Part shown: positions 1 through 8,580 of the stretch, one piece after another
Layout of the letters: each line of letters begins with the position of its first letter
How positions within the stretch are numbered: position 1 is the first letter of the stretch
Assembly (NCBI GenBank): GCA_963725035.1
Contig: CAVRWX010000019.1
Location: 124,001 to 188,000, forward strand
Source: JALZKA01 sp963725035
GTDB lineage: Bacteria; Actinomycetota; Thermoleophilia; Solirubrobacterales; 70-9
Direction: 5' to 3'
DNA: 64,000 nt
Program-made: the position numbers and the translations under genes
The notes under the pieces: generated by a model
What the model was told of the DNA's origin: nothing
Databases searched by the model: none
What the model saw: only the letters and a program-made list of their open reading frames with translations

Positions 1-88
1 GCTTCTTCATTGCGGCTGGGCAGCGCTTGCAACGAGGGCCGGACTTGCAGCACTTCTTCTTCGTCTTGACGGAGCGGCCCTGTGGCAT
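1..88 (-). CDS. small Cys/Lys-rich protein, N-terminal part (runs off left edge)
   Basis: The minus strand from an ATG at 88 reads MPQGRSVKTKKKCC followed by KSGPRCKRCPAAMKK and is still open at the edge. Visible features are a basic N-terminus and a CC...C..C cysteine cluster, like a small zinc-ribbon or knuckle protein. I recall similar short CCK...RCKRCP proteins in actinobacterial genomes, but I cannot assign a function. No good Shine-Dalgarno is visible. It lies downstream of, and in the same direction as, the hydrolase/cyclopropane-synthase operon, about 40 nt after the hydrolase stop. Confidence 0.6.
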   Translation of the reverse strand, partial: MPQGRSVKTKKKCCKSGPRCKRCPAAMKK

Positions 89-129
89 GAGGGAGGAACC
101 TAGCACGAAAGTTAGGGCTCCCTAACGCC

Positions 130-909
130 TTACGCCGCAGCTTCCGCTCCCACCGCACTCGCTTCCAACAGCACTCGCGCAACTCCCTCCGGGTCGTCGC
201 GAGTTGGCGTGTGGCCCCAGCCGGGGACGGTGAAGTACCTCGTGCCCGCGGGCATGCGCTCCTCGCGCGGCGGTGCAACCAGCCGGTCCTCCTCGCCCCA
301 CACGATCGTCACCGGCACGTCGACCTCGCCCGCCCGCTCGAACGGCGTCCCCCGCATCATGTCGTTTGCGTCGTCGTAGGAGGGAGCGTCGAGCCAGGCC
401 GAGAGCCAGCTGATCGCCTCGTCCGCGGTGAGCAGCTCCGGGCGCGCGACCGTCGTTCGCATGAGCGCCCGCCGCCCGCGCTCCGTGCGGAGCATCGCGT
501 AGATCGCGTGCCGCCCGCGGCGGCCGAGCTTGCGAGTGTTGTACGTGCGAGGACCCAACTCGCGACGCCACAGACCGGCGGGGGAGATGCAGCAGACCGA
601 GGCCGCCTCGCCGTCCGCTGCCATCTCGAGAGCGGTCCACGCTCCCAGCGAGTTCCCCGCCAAATGCGGCCGCTCGATTCCGAGCGAGTCGAGATGCGCC
701 GTCAATGCCCGCCCCATCTCCACCGCTGAGTGGCGCGTCCCCTCCGGCAGGGGGTCCGAGCGGCCGAAGCCGGGCATGTCCACGGCGATCACGTCGCGCT
801 CGGCTGCCAGGAGGTCCATCACGGGCTCCCAGTTGACGAGGCTCCCACCCAACCCGTGGATCAGGACCAGTGGCGGGCCCTGGCCGGCCCTCACGTAGTT
901 GAGGCTCAT
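130..909 (-). CDS. alpha/beta-fold hydrolase
   Basis: About 259 aa from the ATG at 909. That start gives the classical ATGA overlap with the upstream cyclopropane synthase stop (906-908), which is why I reject the longer frame that extends to 1113. The protein shows the oxyanion HGLGGS motif, the nucleophile elbow GNSLGAW (Ser nucleophile), an acid Asp in VWGEEDRL and a His in GWGHTP. The full Ser-Asp-His triad is therefore present. It is a cytosolic lipase/esterase-like enzyme. As the last gene of the lipid-modification operon it probably acts on an acyl ester or lipid, but the substrate cannot be read from sequence. Confidence 0.85.
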   Translation of the reverse strand: MSLNYVRAGQGPPLVLIHGLGGSLVNWEPVMDLLAAERDVIAVDMPGFGRSDPLPEGTRHSAVEMGRALTAHLDSLGIERPHLAGNSLGAWTALEMAADGEAASVCCISPAGLWRRELGPRTYNTRKLGRRGRHAIYAMLRTERGRRALMRTTVARPELLTADEAISWLSAWLDAPSYDDANDMMRGTPFERAGEVDVPVTIVWGEEDRLVAPPREERMPAGTRYFTVPGWGHTPTRDDPEGVARVLLEASAVGAEAAA

Positions 910-2147
910 GCGGTGATTGAAGCGAGTGCCGGTTCGCGCAACGCGGGCGGGGCGAATCCCGGCTTGGCGAACACCATCTGGAGGTCGCGGATCCGCCGCT
1001 CGCGGAAGCCGCCCTCGGAAAACGCGAGGTAGAACGTCCACATGCGCCGGAAGCGCTCGTCGTAGCGCGAGCCGCGCAGCCGCGGCCACTCCGCCTCGAA
1101 ACGGTGACGCCACTCGCGGAGCGTTTCCGAGTAATGCGGCGTGATGTCGTCAACCCAGCGCACGCTCATGTCCGTCTTGTGCGTCACGAGCTCGTCGATC
1201 GCGCGCTCGGAGGGAAGGCAGCCGCCTGGGAACACGACGGTGTTGGCGAAGCTCTTCGACGCCTTCTCGACCTCGTAGAGGTCGTTGTCGATGACGATCG
1301 CCTGAAGCGCCATGAGCCCGTCATCCGTCAAGAGGTCCGAGCACTTCCGGAAGAACGTCTTGAAGTACTGCCAGCCGACCGCCTCGATCATCTCGATCGA
1401 AACGAGCTTCGAGAATTTCCCCCGCAGGTCGCGGTAGTCCTGGTCGAGGACCGTGATCTGATCCGAGAGTCCCTCTTCCGCGACCCACTCGCTGGCAAAG
1501 GCGTGCTGCTCCTTCGAGATCGTCGTGGTCGTCACGCGGCAGCCGTACTCCGACGCCGCGTAGATCGCCATCCCGCCCCAGCCGGTTCCGATCTCGACCA
1601 GGTGGTCGTCCGGCTCAAGTTTGAGCTGGCGGCAGAGCCGGTCGAGCTTCTCCGTCTGCGCGTCCTCGAGGCTCGCGTCGGGCGATGGGTAGTAGGCGCT
1701 CGAATAGACCAGCCGCTGGTCGAGGAAGGAGGCGAAGAGGTCGTTCCCCAGGTCGTAGTGCGCCGAGATGTTGTGCCGCGCGCCCTCCTTCGTGTTGCGA
1801 GGGACCAGCCGGGCCAGCTTCTCGGCGCGGCCGAGCAGAAAGTGCCAGCGCTTTCGCATGCGGTCGAGCGGGCCCATGCTCCGCGCCGCCACACGGACGA
1901 CGCTGACGGGATCGTTCGTCGTCCAGAGGCGGTCGATGTACCCCTGCGCGAATCCGTTCGAGCCGCGCATGAGTGTCGGCCACGCCTTCGGGTCGAGGAT
2001 CTCGACCCGCGCCCGCAGGTCGGACGATGGCGAGCCGAACGTCGTCGTCCGCCCGTTCTCGGTCACGTCGAGGCAGCCGTCGGTGACGTTGCGAAGCATC
2101 GCGTGCCCCGCGTGGCGCGCCAGCTTGTCGAGTCGTCGCTCGGTCAT
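906..2147 (-). CDS. cfa: cyclopropane-fatty-acyl-phospholipid synthase family methyltransferase
   Basis: 413 aa. The SAM-binding motif VEIGTGWGG lies at residues 184-192. The family segment ISAHYDLGNDLF is at 127-138, followed by a C-terminal half typical of CFA/mycolic-acid cyclopropane synthases. The family transfers a methylene from S-adenosylmethionine to a cis double bond of a membrane phospholipid acyl chain. It overlaps the DUF1365 gene upstream (ATGA at 2144-2147) and the hydrolase downstream (ATGA at 906-909), so all three are translationally coupled. The oxidoreductase-DUF1365-CFA order is a known conserved association. A closely related branched or 10-methyl fatty-acid methyltransferase cannot be excluded. 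Confidence 0.9.
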   Translation of the reverse strand: MTERRLDKLARHAGHAMLRNVTDGCLDVTENGRTTTFGSPSSDLRARVEILDPKAWPTLMRGSNGFAQGYIDRLWTTNDPVSVVRVAARSMGPLDRMRKRWHFLLGRAEKLARLVPRNTKEGARHNISAHYDLGNDLFASFLDQRLVYSSAYYPSPDASLEDAQTEKLDRLCRQLKLEPDDHLVEIGTGWGGMAIYAASEYGCRVTTTTISKEQHAFASEWVAEEGLSDQITVLDQDYRDLRGKFSKLVSIEMIEAVGWQYFKTFFRKCSDLLTDDGLMALQAIVIDNDLYEVEKASKSFANTVVFPGGCLPSERAIDELVTHKTDMSVRWVDDITPHYSETLREWRHRFEAEWPRLRGSRYDERFRRMWTFYLAFSEGGFRERRIRDLQMVFAKPGFAPPALREPALASITA

Positions 2148-2896
2148 CCTCGCTCCGGGTGTGGAAAGTATGGAACACCCTTAAGCCAGAGGCGGAGCGA
2201 CTGCCAGTAGATCTTCACCATTACCTGCATCGTCATCGCGGGATAGCGGACCAGGACGTGGCGCGTCGAGGCGCGCGACAGCTCGAGCCGCTCGAGCGAG
2301 AGCGTCGCGTCGAAGTCGGTCATGCCGGCATCCGGTGATCGGGAGTCGATATGCACCTGAACCCGCCTACCCGGCTCGGTCGAGCGCCAGTCGTAGGTGT
2401 GCTCCATGTCCATGAGCGGCGAGACGTGGAACGCCTTGTCGATCTCGCCGCGGATGACGCGCTCGGACCCGGCGCGCCCCAGGAGATAGGAGTGGCGCTC
2501 GCCCCAAGGCGTGTTGGTGACCTCGGCGAGAACCGACTCGACGCGCTCGCCGGCCTCGTCGAAGCAGTAGTAGAAGGACACCGGGTTGAACGCGTGCCCG
2601 AAGTAGCGGAGGTTCGTGAGGAGCCGGATTGGCCCCGCGGGCTCCTCGCCTCCCCGCTCGACGACCGCCTTCCGAACGCAATCCGCGAGCGGGCGGTCAG
2701 CATCGCCCAGGTAGTCCGAGCGCTTGAAGCGCGCAAGCGCGGGGCCCCGGGCCGACCAGCCGGGGTACGAGTCGAAGACCCACGGGATCTCGGCGAGGTC
2801 GAGGTAGGCCATGAAAAGCGGGTAGCGGAACTCGTGCTCGATCGGATCGTGGCGGCGATGGCGAATCCACCCCTCGTAGATGCAACTATTCATCAT
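2144..2896 (-). CDS. DUF1365 family protein
   Basis: About 250 aa beginning MMNSCIYEGWIRHRR. Conserved DUF1365 blocks are visible: HRRHDPIEHEFRYPLFMAYLDL near the N-terminus, RYFGHAFNPVSFYYCFD in the middle and NTPWGERHSYLL after it. The biochemical function of the family is not established, but it is regularly found next to CFA synthase and a COG2907-type FAD oxidoreductase, exactly as here. The start at 2896 (or 2893, the adjacent ATG) sits 7 nt after an AAGG that lies inside the 3' arm of a leader hairpin. A longer frame to 2944 would translate the hairpin itself and is rejected. Confidence 0.85.
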   Translation of the reverse strand: MMNSCIYEGWIRHRRHDPIEHEFRYPLFMAYLDLAEIPWVFDSYPGWSARGPALARFKRSDYLGDADRPLADCVRKAVVERGGEEPAGPIRLLTNLRYFGHAFNPVSFYYCFDEAGERVESVLAEVTNTPWGERHSYLLGRAGSERVIRGEIDKAFHVSPLMDMEHTYDWRSTEPGRRVQVHIDSRSPDAGMTDFDATLSLERLELSRASTRHVLVRYPAMTMQVMVKIYWQSLRLWLKGVPYFPHPERG

Positions 2897-2897
2897 A

Positions 2898-2921
2898 TGA
2901 GCGCCTTTAGGCGCGAAAGCA
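2898..2921 (-). promoter_or_regulatory. start-proximal leader hairpin, copy A
   Basis: Read on the minus strand: TGCTTTCGC, then stem GCGCCT / AGGCGC (2901-2914) with a two-base AA loop, then TCA, 1-2 nt before the DUF1365 start. The AAGG of the 3' arm is at Shine-Dalgarno distance from the ATG, so the stem would hide it. Homology to copy C extends about 20 nt further upstream (AACAACYACC then CACCTGC). It fills the 45-nt gap after the oxidoreductase stop. Other copies are at 27027, 36436 and 48678. Confidence 0.7.
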
Positions 2922-2940
2922 GCAGGTGCCGGTAGTTGTT

Positions 2941-4210
2941 TCACGCTGCCACCGCCAGCGGCACCCGCGCCTCACTCGCGGCGAGGGCATCGGACACCCT
3001 GATCGCGCTCCAGCAGCCGTCCTCGTGAAAGCCCCAGCGCCAGTACGCGCCGCAGAAGTGGATGCGATCAGCGCCCGAGACCTCGCCCCAGCGCCGCTGC
3101 GCCGCAACAGCCTCGTGAGTCACGATCGGATGCTCGTACGGGATGACCTTGATGACCTTCTCGGGATCGAGCGAATCGGTGCGGTTCAGCGTGACGAAAA
3201 TGTCTTCCGCTGCGTCGAGTCCCTGCAGGCGATTCATCCAGTAGCTCATCGTCGGAAGGTCCGAGCCCTCGGTGAGGTGGAAGTTCCAGCTCGCCCACGC
3301 GCGCTTTCGCCGCGGCATCAGCGAAGCGTCGGTATGGACCGCCGCCTCGTTTCGCTCGTAGCGCATCGCGCCGAGCACCTCCCACTCGGCCTGGGTCGGG
3401 TCGGCGATCATCGCGAGCGCCTGGTCCGAATGCGCGGCAATCACGACTTCGTCGAAGAACTCGGGATCGCACCCGTCGGCTTCGACCGCAACACCGCCGC
3501 CCGCTAGGCGCTCGACGCTGCGCACGCGCGCACGCAGGCGAAGCGAGTCGCCCAGCTCGCCAGCGATCACGTTCACATACGAACGCGCGCCGCCGACGAC
3601 CGTCCGCCACTGCGGCCGTCCCCGCAGCTCGAGTTGACCATGGTTCTCCAGGAACTCGGCGAGGAACGAGATCGGGAAGTCCCACACGGCGGCCGGATCG
3701 GACGACCACACCGCCGAGACCTCGGGCATGACGATCCGCTCCATGAACCAGTCCGAGTAGCCCATATCGCGCACGAACTCGCCGACCGACGGGCCTCCGC
3801 GGCGGCCGATCGTCTGCCTGGCGTCGCGGTTGAAGCGAACCTGATCGCGAAGCATGCGGAGGAATCGCGGGCGCAGAAGGTTCCGAGGCTGAGCGAGGAG
3901 CCCGCGAGCCGTACCCGCGAATTCGAACGCCCCGTCCGGCGCCGAAATCGAAAGACCCATCGCTGAAGGTCTTGTTTCAACGCTCAAATCACGCAGGAGA
4001 TCCTGGAAGTTTGGGTAATTCCTCTCGTTGAGGACGATGAAACCGGTGTCAACCCAGTGCTCAGCGCCCGCGCGGTCGGTTACGCGGATCGTGTTCGCGT
4101 GTCCACCCGGACGCGGTATCGCCCTCGTACACGACCAAGTCGTGATCTCTTCGGAGGAGGTGAGCGGATGTGAGGCCTGCAACGCCAGTGCCAATGACAG
4201 CGATTCTCAT
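2941..4210 (-). pseudogene. FAD-dependent amine-oxidase-like oxidoreductase (COG2907 type), interrupted by one frameshift
   Basis: The N-terminal dinucleotide-binding segment MRIAVIGTGVAGLTSAHLL starts at the ATG at 4210 in one frame. The remaining ~395 aa, starting at GGHANTIRV, are in another frame. Removing one base from the CCC run at 4106-4108 (GGG on the coding strand) joins them into a 422-aa protein reading ...EGDTASGGHANTIRV. The family is an NAD(P)/FAD-binding oxidoreductase next to CFA synthase, thought to act on fatty acyl chains. Either a sequencing or assembly homopolymer error or a recent inactivation; the rest is perfectly preserved, which favours error. An 11-bp tandem duplication (ATGAGAATCGC twice, 4200-4221) creates a decoy ATG just upstream. 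Confidence 0.8.
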
Positions 4211-4312
4211 GCGATTCTCATCCGCGACGTATCTGCTTGTGCCGGTTTACACGTTGGAACATTGGATGGGTGCTCTTCAATACGCACATAGCCACGATCC
4301 GGCTCACCGGAC

Positions 4313-6706
4313 ATGAGTGACTCTCGGCATGAGCCTCTGTCCGAGGGTTGGGCGACGCGGCAGCTCTCCGATTTCCTGACGCTCGTCAGCTCGTTCGACG
4401 AAGAGCGATCGGCCACGATCCGCCTTGTCGAGCGGGCGGTCGAGGTTCTCGACGCCGACGCGGCGGCGCTTGTTGAGCGCCACGAGCTGACAGTGACGGC
4501 AGGGCCGATGTCCCATTCGCTCGACGTCACCGAGGTTCGCGCGGTCGCCGCGGGCCGGCTGAGCTCGTTGAGCGTGGGCGGGACGCCGGTGCCGGCGCTC
4601 CGCGCCGAGGCCGGTGAGCAAAACGGCCGCATGCTCGTCATCGCCCGCGCCGAGCCCGAGTTCGCCCGGGCCGAGGTGGACCTCCTTTGCGGCCTCGGCC
4701 GGGTCATCGCCCTCGGCAGCCGCACGCTCAGCCTCGTCGACAACGAGCGGGGCATGCGAGCGAGCTCCGAGAACCAGGCCGCCGAGAACGCCCGTCTACT
4801 CGAGGCGCTTCGCGATCGCCAGGTGATGCTCGAGCGCCTCGCGACGATACAGCGCGCGATCGTCGCCCAGAAGCCTCTCCACGACATCTTCGACCAGGTC
4901 GTCGCTGCCGCCTGCGAGCTCATCGGCGACGGCGCGGGGATGATGCGCATGCGGGACACGGACGGAAGCGAGCGGTCGACCGTCGTCGCGTCCGTTGGCC
5001 TGAGCACCGAGTTCCTGGGCGCGGGCCGCCGCGCGCATGACCCGGGCCTTGGCGCGCGAGCGATGCAGGAGGGGCGTCTGGTCGTTGTCGACAAGGGCAC
5101 GGATCCGGTCGTCCACCAGATTCCGGACCTCTGGCGCGCGGCGGGACTCCATTCCGGCATGGCGGCCCCCGTCCTCCAGGGCTCGATGGTCGTCGGCAGC
5201 GTCGTGACCGCATCCGAGAATCCAAACCGCTCCTACACCGCGCGCGACCAGCAGTCGCTTCTCGCCCTCGCCGAGCACGCCAGCCTTGCCCTCAACCACG
5301 CCAGGGCGCTCGATGATGTCGCGCACGAGGCCTTCCACGACTCGCTCACCGGCATGCCCAACCGCGCCCTCTTCCTCGACCGCCTCTCGTTCGCAGTCGG
5401 CCGCGCCTCGCGAAGCGGGAACCCGGTGGGCGTCCTGTTCCTCGACATCGACGACTTCAAGACGATCAACGACTCGCTCGGGCACCGGGCGGGCGACGAG
5501 CTCCTTCAGGCAGTGGCGGCTCGCCTGGAGGCATGCCTGCGGCCGTCCGACACCATCGCGCGCCTCGGCGGCGACGAGTTCGCCGTGCTGATCGAGGAGA
5601 TCGACGACGCCGCCGACGCCGCCACGGCCGCCAGTCGCGTCCTCGAGTCGCTCGCCGATCCGATCGCGATCGAGGGGCGCGAGGTCTACGTGGGTGCGAG
5701 CGTCGGGATCGCCGCCGGCCCCGAGGACGCCGAGACGCTCCTTCGCGATGCCGACCTCGCCATGTACCGGGCCAAGGCCGAGGGCAAGGGCCGCTACCGC
5801 GCTTACGCCCCGCACATGCACGCGGACATCGTCGACCGGATGGAGCTCGAGGTCGACCTCAAGCGGGCGATCGAGGCCAACGAGCTCGAGCTCCACTACC
5901 AGCCGATCTTCGAACTCAATAGCGGAGCGATCGCAGGCCTTGAAGCGCTTGTCCGCTGGAATCACCCCACCCGCGGGCAGCTCCGGCCCGACAGCTTCAT
6001 CCCGCTCGCCGAGGCCTCCGGCCGCATCTCGGATCTGGGCCGCTGGGTCCTGGCGTCCGCATGTCACCAGGCGGCGCTCTGGCGGGCGCGCTATCCGGCG
6101 ACCGATGGCATGAAGGTCGGCGTCAACCTCTCGGCGGCCGAGCTCCGCGACGACAGCGTCGTCGACCAGGTCGCCGACGCTCTGCGCGTCGCCCAGCTCG
6201 ACCCTGGCGGCCTGACGCTCGAGATCACCGAGACCGCCCTCATGGACGACCTGGACGCGGCGACCCGCCGCTTGGCCGAGCTCAAGTCGCTCGGCGTCGA
6301 GATCGCCGTCGACGACTTTGGCGTAGGCCACTCGTCGCTTCGCTACCTCAAGCAGCTGCCGCTCGACAACCTCAAGATCGCTAAGCCCTTCGTTGACGAG
6401 ATCGGCAAGCCCGACGCCGAGCCGCCGATCCTGCGCGCGATCCTGGACCTGGCGGATGTTTTCGACCTCGCCGCCGTCGCAGAGGGCATCGAGGAGCCCG
6501 AGCAGGCAAGCCGCCTGGTCGAGCTCGGCTGCTCGCTCGGCCAGGGTTACCACCTCTCAGAGCCTTTGACCGCGCAGGCCGCCGACGACCTGATCCTGCA
6601 CGCCGGCTTTGGGATGGACGCGCCCGGCGCTCCGCCGGCCGAGGCCGAGGGTGGCGATGCGGCTACGCGATCGTCGTCAGAAGACGACCCAGCTGCGGCG
6701 AGCTGA
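4313..6706 (+). CDS. GAF-GGDEF-EAL cyclic-di-GMP turnover protein
   Basis: 797 aa without membrane segments. Order: an N-terminal sensory region (1-150, GAF-like), a second GAF-like domain (about 170-325), GGDEF domain with intact GGDEF at 419-423, and EAL domain with intact EAL at 544-546 (EALVRWNHP). An RPSD I-site stands five residues before GGDEF, so product inhibition is expected. EAL-domain hallmarks NLSAAEL, EITETAL, DDFG and EGIEE are present, while the usual DDFGTGYSS reads DDFGVGHSS and LKID reads LKIA. Both catalytic halves thus look competent for synthesis and hydrolysis of c-di-GMP. It is divergent from the lipid operon and its 3' end overlaps the convergent FAH gene by 44 nt. 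Confidence 0.93.
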   Translation: MSDSRHEPLSEGWATRQLSDFLTLVSSFDEERSATIRLVERAVEVLDADAAALVERHELTVTAGPMSHSLDVTEVRAVAAGRLSSLSVGGTPVPALRAEAGEQNGRMLVIARAEPEFARAEVDLLCGLGRVIALGSRTLSLVDNERGMRASSENQAAENARLLEALRDRQVMLERLATIQRAIVAQKPLHDIFDQVVAAACELIGDGAGMMRMRDTDGSERSTVVASVGLSTEFLGAGRRAHDPGLGARAMQEGRLVVVDKGTDPVVHQIPDLWRAAGLHSGMAAPVLQGSMVVGSVVTASENPNRSYTARDQQSLLALAEHASLALNHARALDDVAHEAFHDSLTGMPNRALFLDRLSFAVGRASRSGNPVGVLFLDIDDFKTINDSLGHRAGDELLQAVAARLEACLRPSDTIARLGGDEFAVLIEEIDDAADAATAASRVLESLADPIAIEGREVYVGASVGIAAGPEDAETLLRDADLAMYRAKAEGKGRYRAYAPHMHADIVDRMELEVDLKRAIEANELELHYQPIFELNSGAIAGLEALVRWNHPTRGQLRPDSFIPLAEASGRISDLGRWVLASACHQAALWRARYPATDGMKVGVNLSAAELRDDSVVDQVADALRVAQLDPGGLTLEITETALMDDLDAATRRLAELKSLGVEIAVDDFGVGHSSLRYLKQLPLDNLKIAKPFVDEIGKPDAEPPILRAILDLADVFDLAAVAEGIEEPEQASRLVELGCSLGQGYHLSEPLTAQAADDLILHAGFGMDAPGAPPAEAEGGDAATRSSSEDDPAAAS

Positions 6707-7502
6707 TTTCGATCTCGTCGCCCGGCTTGAGCCAGACGCTCGGCTGACGGGCGATCCCCACGCCTGACGGCGTGCCCGTCGAGATCAGGTCGCCGGGCTC
6801 GAGCGTCATCAGGTTCGAGATGTGCGACACCAGCTCGGGCACGTTGAAGATGAGGTCCGACGTCGCCGAGCGCTGCATCTCCTCGCCGTTGAGGGTGAGG
6901 GAGAACTCGATCGCGTCATGCGCGCCCGCCTCGTCGGCGGTCACGAGCGCCGGGCCGCATGGTGCCGCGCCATCGAACGACTTGCCGGAGATCCACTGCG
7001 TCGTGGCGAGTTGGAGGTCGCGCGCCGACAGGTCGTTTAGGAGCATGTACCCGGCGACGCCGGCCAAAGCCGTCTCCGCGTCCGCGTCCTTGAGGCGCGT
7101 GCCGATCACGACGCACACCTCGGCTTCGTAGTCCACCTTCTCGCTTGCCTTTGGCAGTGCGACCACCGCGCCGGGGGCCGCCAAGGCGTTCCGGAACTTC
7201 GCGAAGACCGTTGGCACCTCGGGGATCTGCTGCTTCGTCTCCTCGGCGTGCGCGCGGTAGTTGAGGCCGATGCAGAGGATCTTCTCGGGGTCGGTGATCG
7301 GCGGCAGGAGGGTCGCGTCCGCGAACGGCACGCCCTCAGCGCCTTCGGCCGCATCCGCCAGGTCGCCCAGCCGGCCGGCGGCGAGCAGTTCGCGCAGGCT
7401 CGATCCCTCGCCCCCGAGCGCATCCCAGGCATCCACCACGCGCTCGCCGTCGAGCACGCCCGCCCGAGGCCCCCGGTCGCTCTCATAGGTCACCAGCCTC
7501 AT
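6663..7502 (-). CDS. fumarylacetoacetate hydrolase (FAH) family protein
   Basis: 279 aa. A short N-terminal domain is followed by the FAH fold: ILCIGLNYRAHAEE near residue 75-88, metal ligands E126 and E128 in DYEAEVCVVIG and D157 in NDLSARD, then STGTPSGVG near the end. Members hydrolyse or decarboxylate beta-diketo or 2-hydroxy-diene acids in aromatic and amino-acid catabolism (2-hydroxyhepta-2,4-diene-1,7-dioate isomerase-like). No pathway partners are adjacent, so the substrate is open. The start ATG at 7502 is followed by the typical MRLVTYE opening of the family. Confidence 0.88.
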   Translation of the reverse strand: MRLVTYESDRGPRAGVLDGERVVDAWDALGGEGSSLRELLAAGRLGDLADAAEGAEGVPFADATLLPPITDPEKILCIGLNYRAHAEETKQQIPEVPTVFAKFRNALAAPGAVVALPKASEKVDYEAEVCVVIGTRLKDADAETALAGVAGYMLLNDLSARDLQLATTQWISGKSFDGAAPCGPALVTADEAGAHDAIEFSLTLNGEEMQRSATSDLIFNVPELVSHISNLMTLEPGDLISTGTPSGVGIARQPSVWLKPGDEIEISSPQLGRLLTTIA

Positions 7503-7519
7503 GGCGCGTCAGCCTAGTC

Positions 7520-7558
7520 CCGTCCCAGCGACTTCAGCTCAGGGACGGTGCGTAGAAT
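7520..7558 (+). promoter_or_regulatory. putative tRNA-Asp promoter with overlapping inverted repeat
   Basis: A -10-like TAGAAT at 7553-7558 lies 10 nt before the tRNA 5' end. The -35 is poor. Just upstream an inverted repeat CCGTCCC / GGGACGG (7520-7526 and 7542-7548) spans the -35 region and could be an operator or a terminator for antisense reading. Prediction only. Confidence 0.4.
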
Positions 7559-7568
7559 CGAGCGCGCC

Positions 7569-7642
<74 letters not shown>

Positions 7643-7644
7643 CT

Positions 7645-7766
7645 CTGGGCGCCCTGGATCTGCGCAGCTCATCGTCCTCGGACGAGCCCCTTGCTCATTT
7701 GCGCATAAGCAAACTCGCTTCGGCGCTCGTCCTGCGTCCTTGACCTGCTTGATCCAGGACGCCCAG
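7645..7766. repeat. nested-hairpin repeat element, copy R1
   Basis: The outer 16-bp inverted repeat (7645-7660 with 7751-7766, one mismatch) encloses the block GTCCTCGG, an 8-bp stem GGACGAGC/GCTCGTCC (7680-7687, 7735-7742), GCTCA, a 5-bp apical stem TTTGC/GCAAA (7698-7713), CTCGCTTCG, and CCTGCGTCCT. The same unpaired blocks with entirely different stems recur at 40527-40644. It lies between tRNA-Asp and the 3' end of a convergent protease gene, so it may also terminate transcription. Confidence 0.7.
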
Positions 7767-7771
7767 GGCGT

Positions 7772-8575
7772 TTACGGCAGTCCGGCTTTGCGCTCGACGA
7801 ATCCCAGGTTGTCGGCGACTTGGGTGTAGACGCCGGGTTTCTTGAACCCGCAGCGGAATCCGCCGTACGAGACGATCCCGACCAGGAGTGCGCCGCGCGG
7901 GGCGTCTGAGACAAGCGGCCCGCCGCTGTCCCCGTAGCACGAGTCGTTGTAGCGGTCGGGGGCGACCTCCTCTCCGAACGCGCACACCTCCTCATTGGGC
8001 CGGAAGAAGCTGAAGTGGGTGCTGCACTCCGCGTCTGAGATCGTGAAGAGCGCGACATCGAGAAGTACGTCCGAGGAATGCCCGCCGTTGGGCGTGGTCC
8101 CACCCCACCCGGCGACCCGAAGCTCGTTGCCTGGCGCCGTCTCGATCGCGTCCTCTGCCTTCGTCGGCAACAGGACCGCCGGCGCAGAGGTCCTCCCGCG
8201 AAGGCCGAGGACGGCTATGTCGTGATGTCGCTTGCGCAGGTACTCCTTGTGGATCGAGACCTCGGCGATGCGGAACCTCTCGCTCTCGGACTCGTCGTTG
8301 CGGTCGGGCCTGCCCGTCACGATGCGGAGGTTCCGCTTTCGCGCGCGGCGCACGCAGTGGGCGGCGGTGACAACCGCGTCCTCAGAGACGACCGATGCGC
8401 CGCAGTTGCGGCGATCAGTGCGTGTGGTCAGCTCGGCAATGAACGGCCAGTCGGCCGGGTCGGCAACCTCGCCTCCCACGATTCGCTCTTGACCCGGCCC
8501 AGCGCTCGCAGTCGCGCTGAAGCACGCGAGGCACGCAGCGAGAAGACCAACTCCCGCGGCGAGTCGTGGGTACAT
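7772..8575 (-). CDS. secreted trypsin-like serine protease A (S1 family)
   Basis: 267 aa from the ATG at 8575, where a Sec signal peptide begins (MYPRLAAGVGLL...SATASA). The mature enzyme would begin after RIVGG (31-35), the classical zymogen activation site. Triad residues are H73 (TAAHC), D119 (HHDIAVL) and S217 (GDSGGPL). The S1-pocket residue six before the serine is D211, predicting cleavage after Arg/Lys. Disulfide cysteines flank the active site. It is nearly identical to protease B over long stretches at DNA level, so it is a recent tandem duplicate. Third of three tandem genes read on the minus strand. Confidence 0.92.
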   Translation of the reverse strand: MYPRLAAGVGLLAACLACFSATASAGPGQERIVGGEVADPADWPFIAELTTRTDRRNCGASVVSEDAVVTAAHCVRRARKRNLRIVTGRPDRNDESESERFRIAEVSIHKEYLRKRHHDIAVLGLRGRTSAPAVLLPTKAEDAIETAPGNELRVAGWGGTTPNGGHSSDVLLDVALFTISDAECSTHFSFFRPNEEVCAFGEEVAPDRYNDSCYGDSGGPLVSDAPRGALLVGIVSYGGFRCGFKKPGVYTQVADNLGFVERKAGLP

Positions 8576-8580
8576 CTGAG

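Noticed and set aside
2898..2921. Leader hairpins read as ordinary rho-independent terminators
   Set aside because: No U-tract follows, and all copies precede start codons by a short distance instead of following stops; flanks are conserved beyond the stem.
4796..6553. 585-codon open frame on the minus strand
   Set aside because: Fully antisense to the GAF-GGDEF-EAL gene, with no recognisable domain; a by-product of high GC third positions.
7645..7766. Repeats R1/R2 as integron attC sites
   Set aside because: No integrase or cassette array, and no recognisable R'/R'' core-site sequences; conserved bases are in other places.
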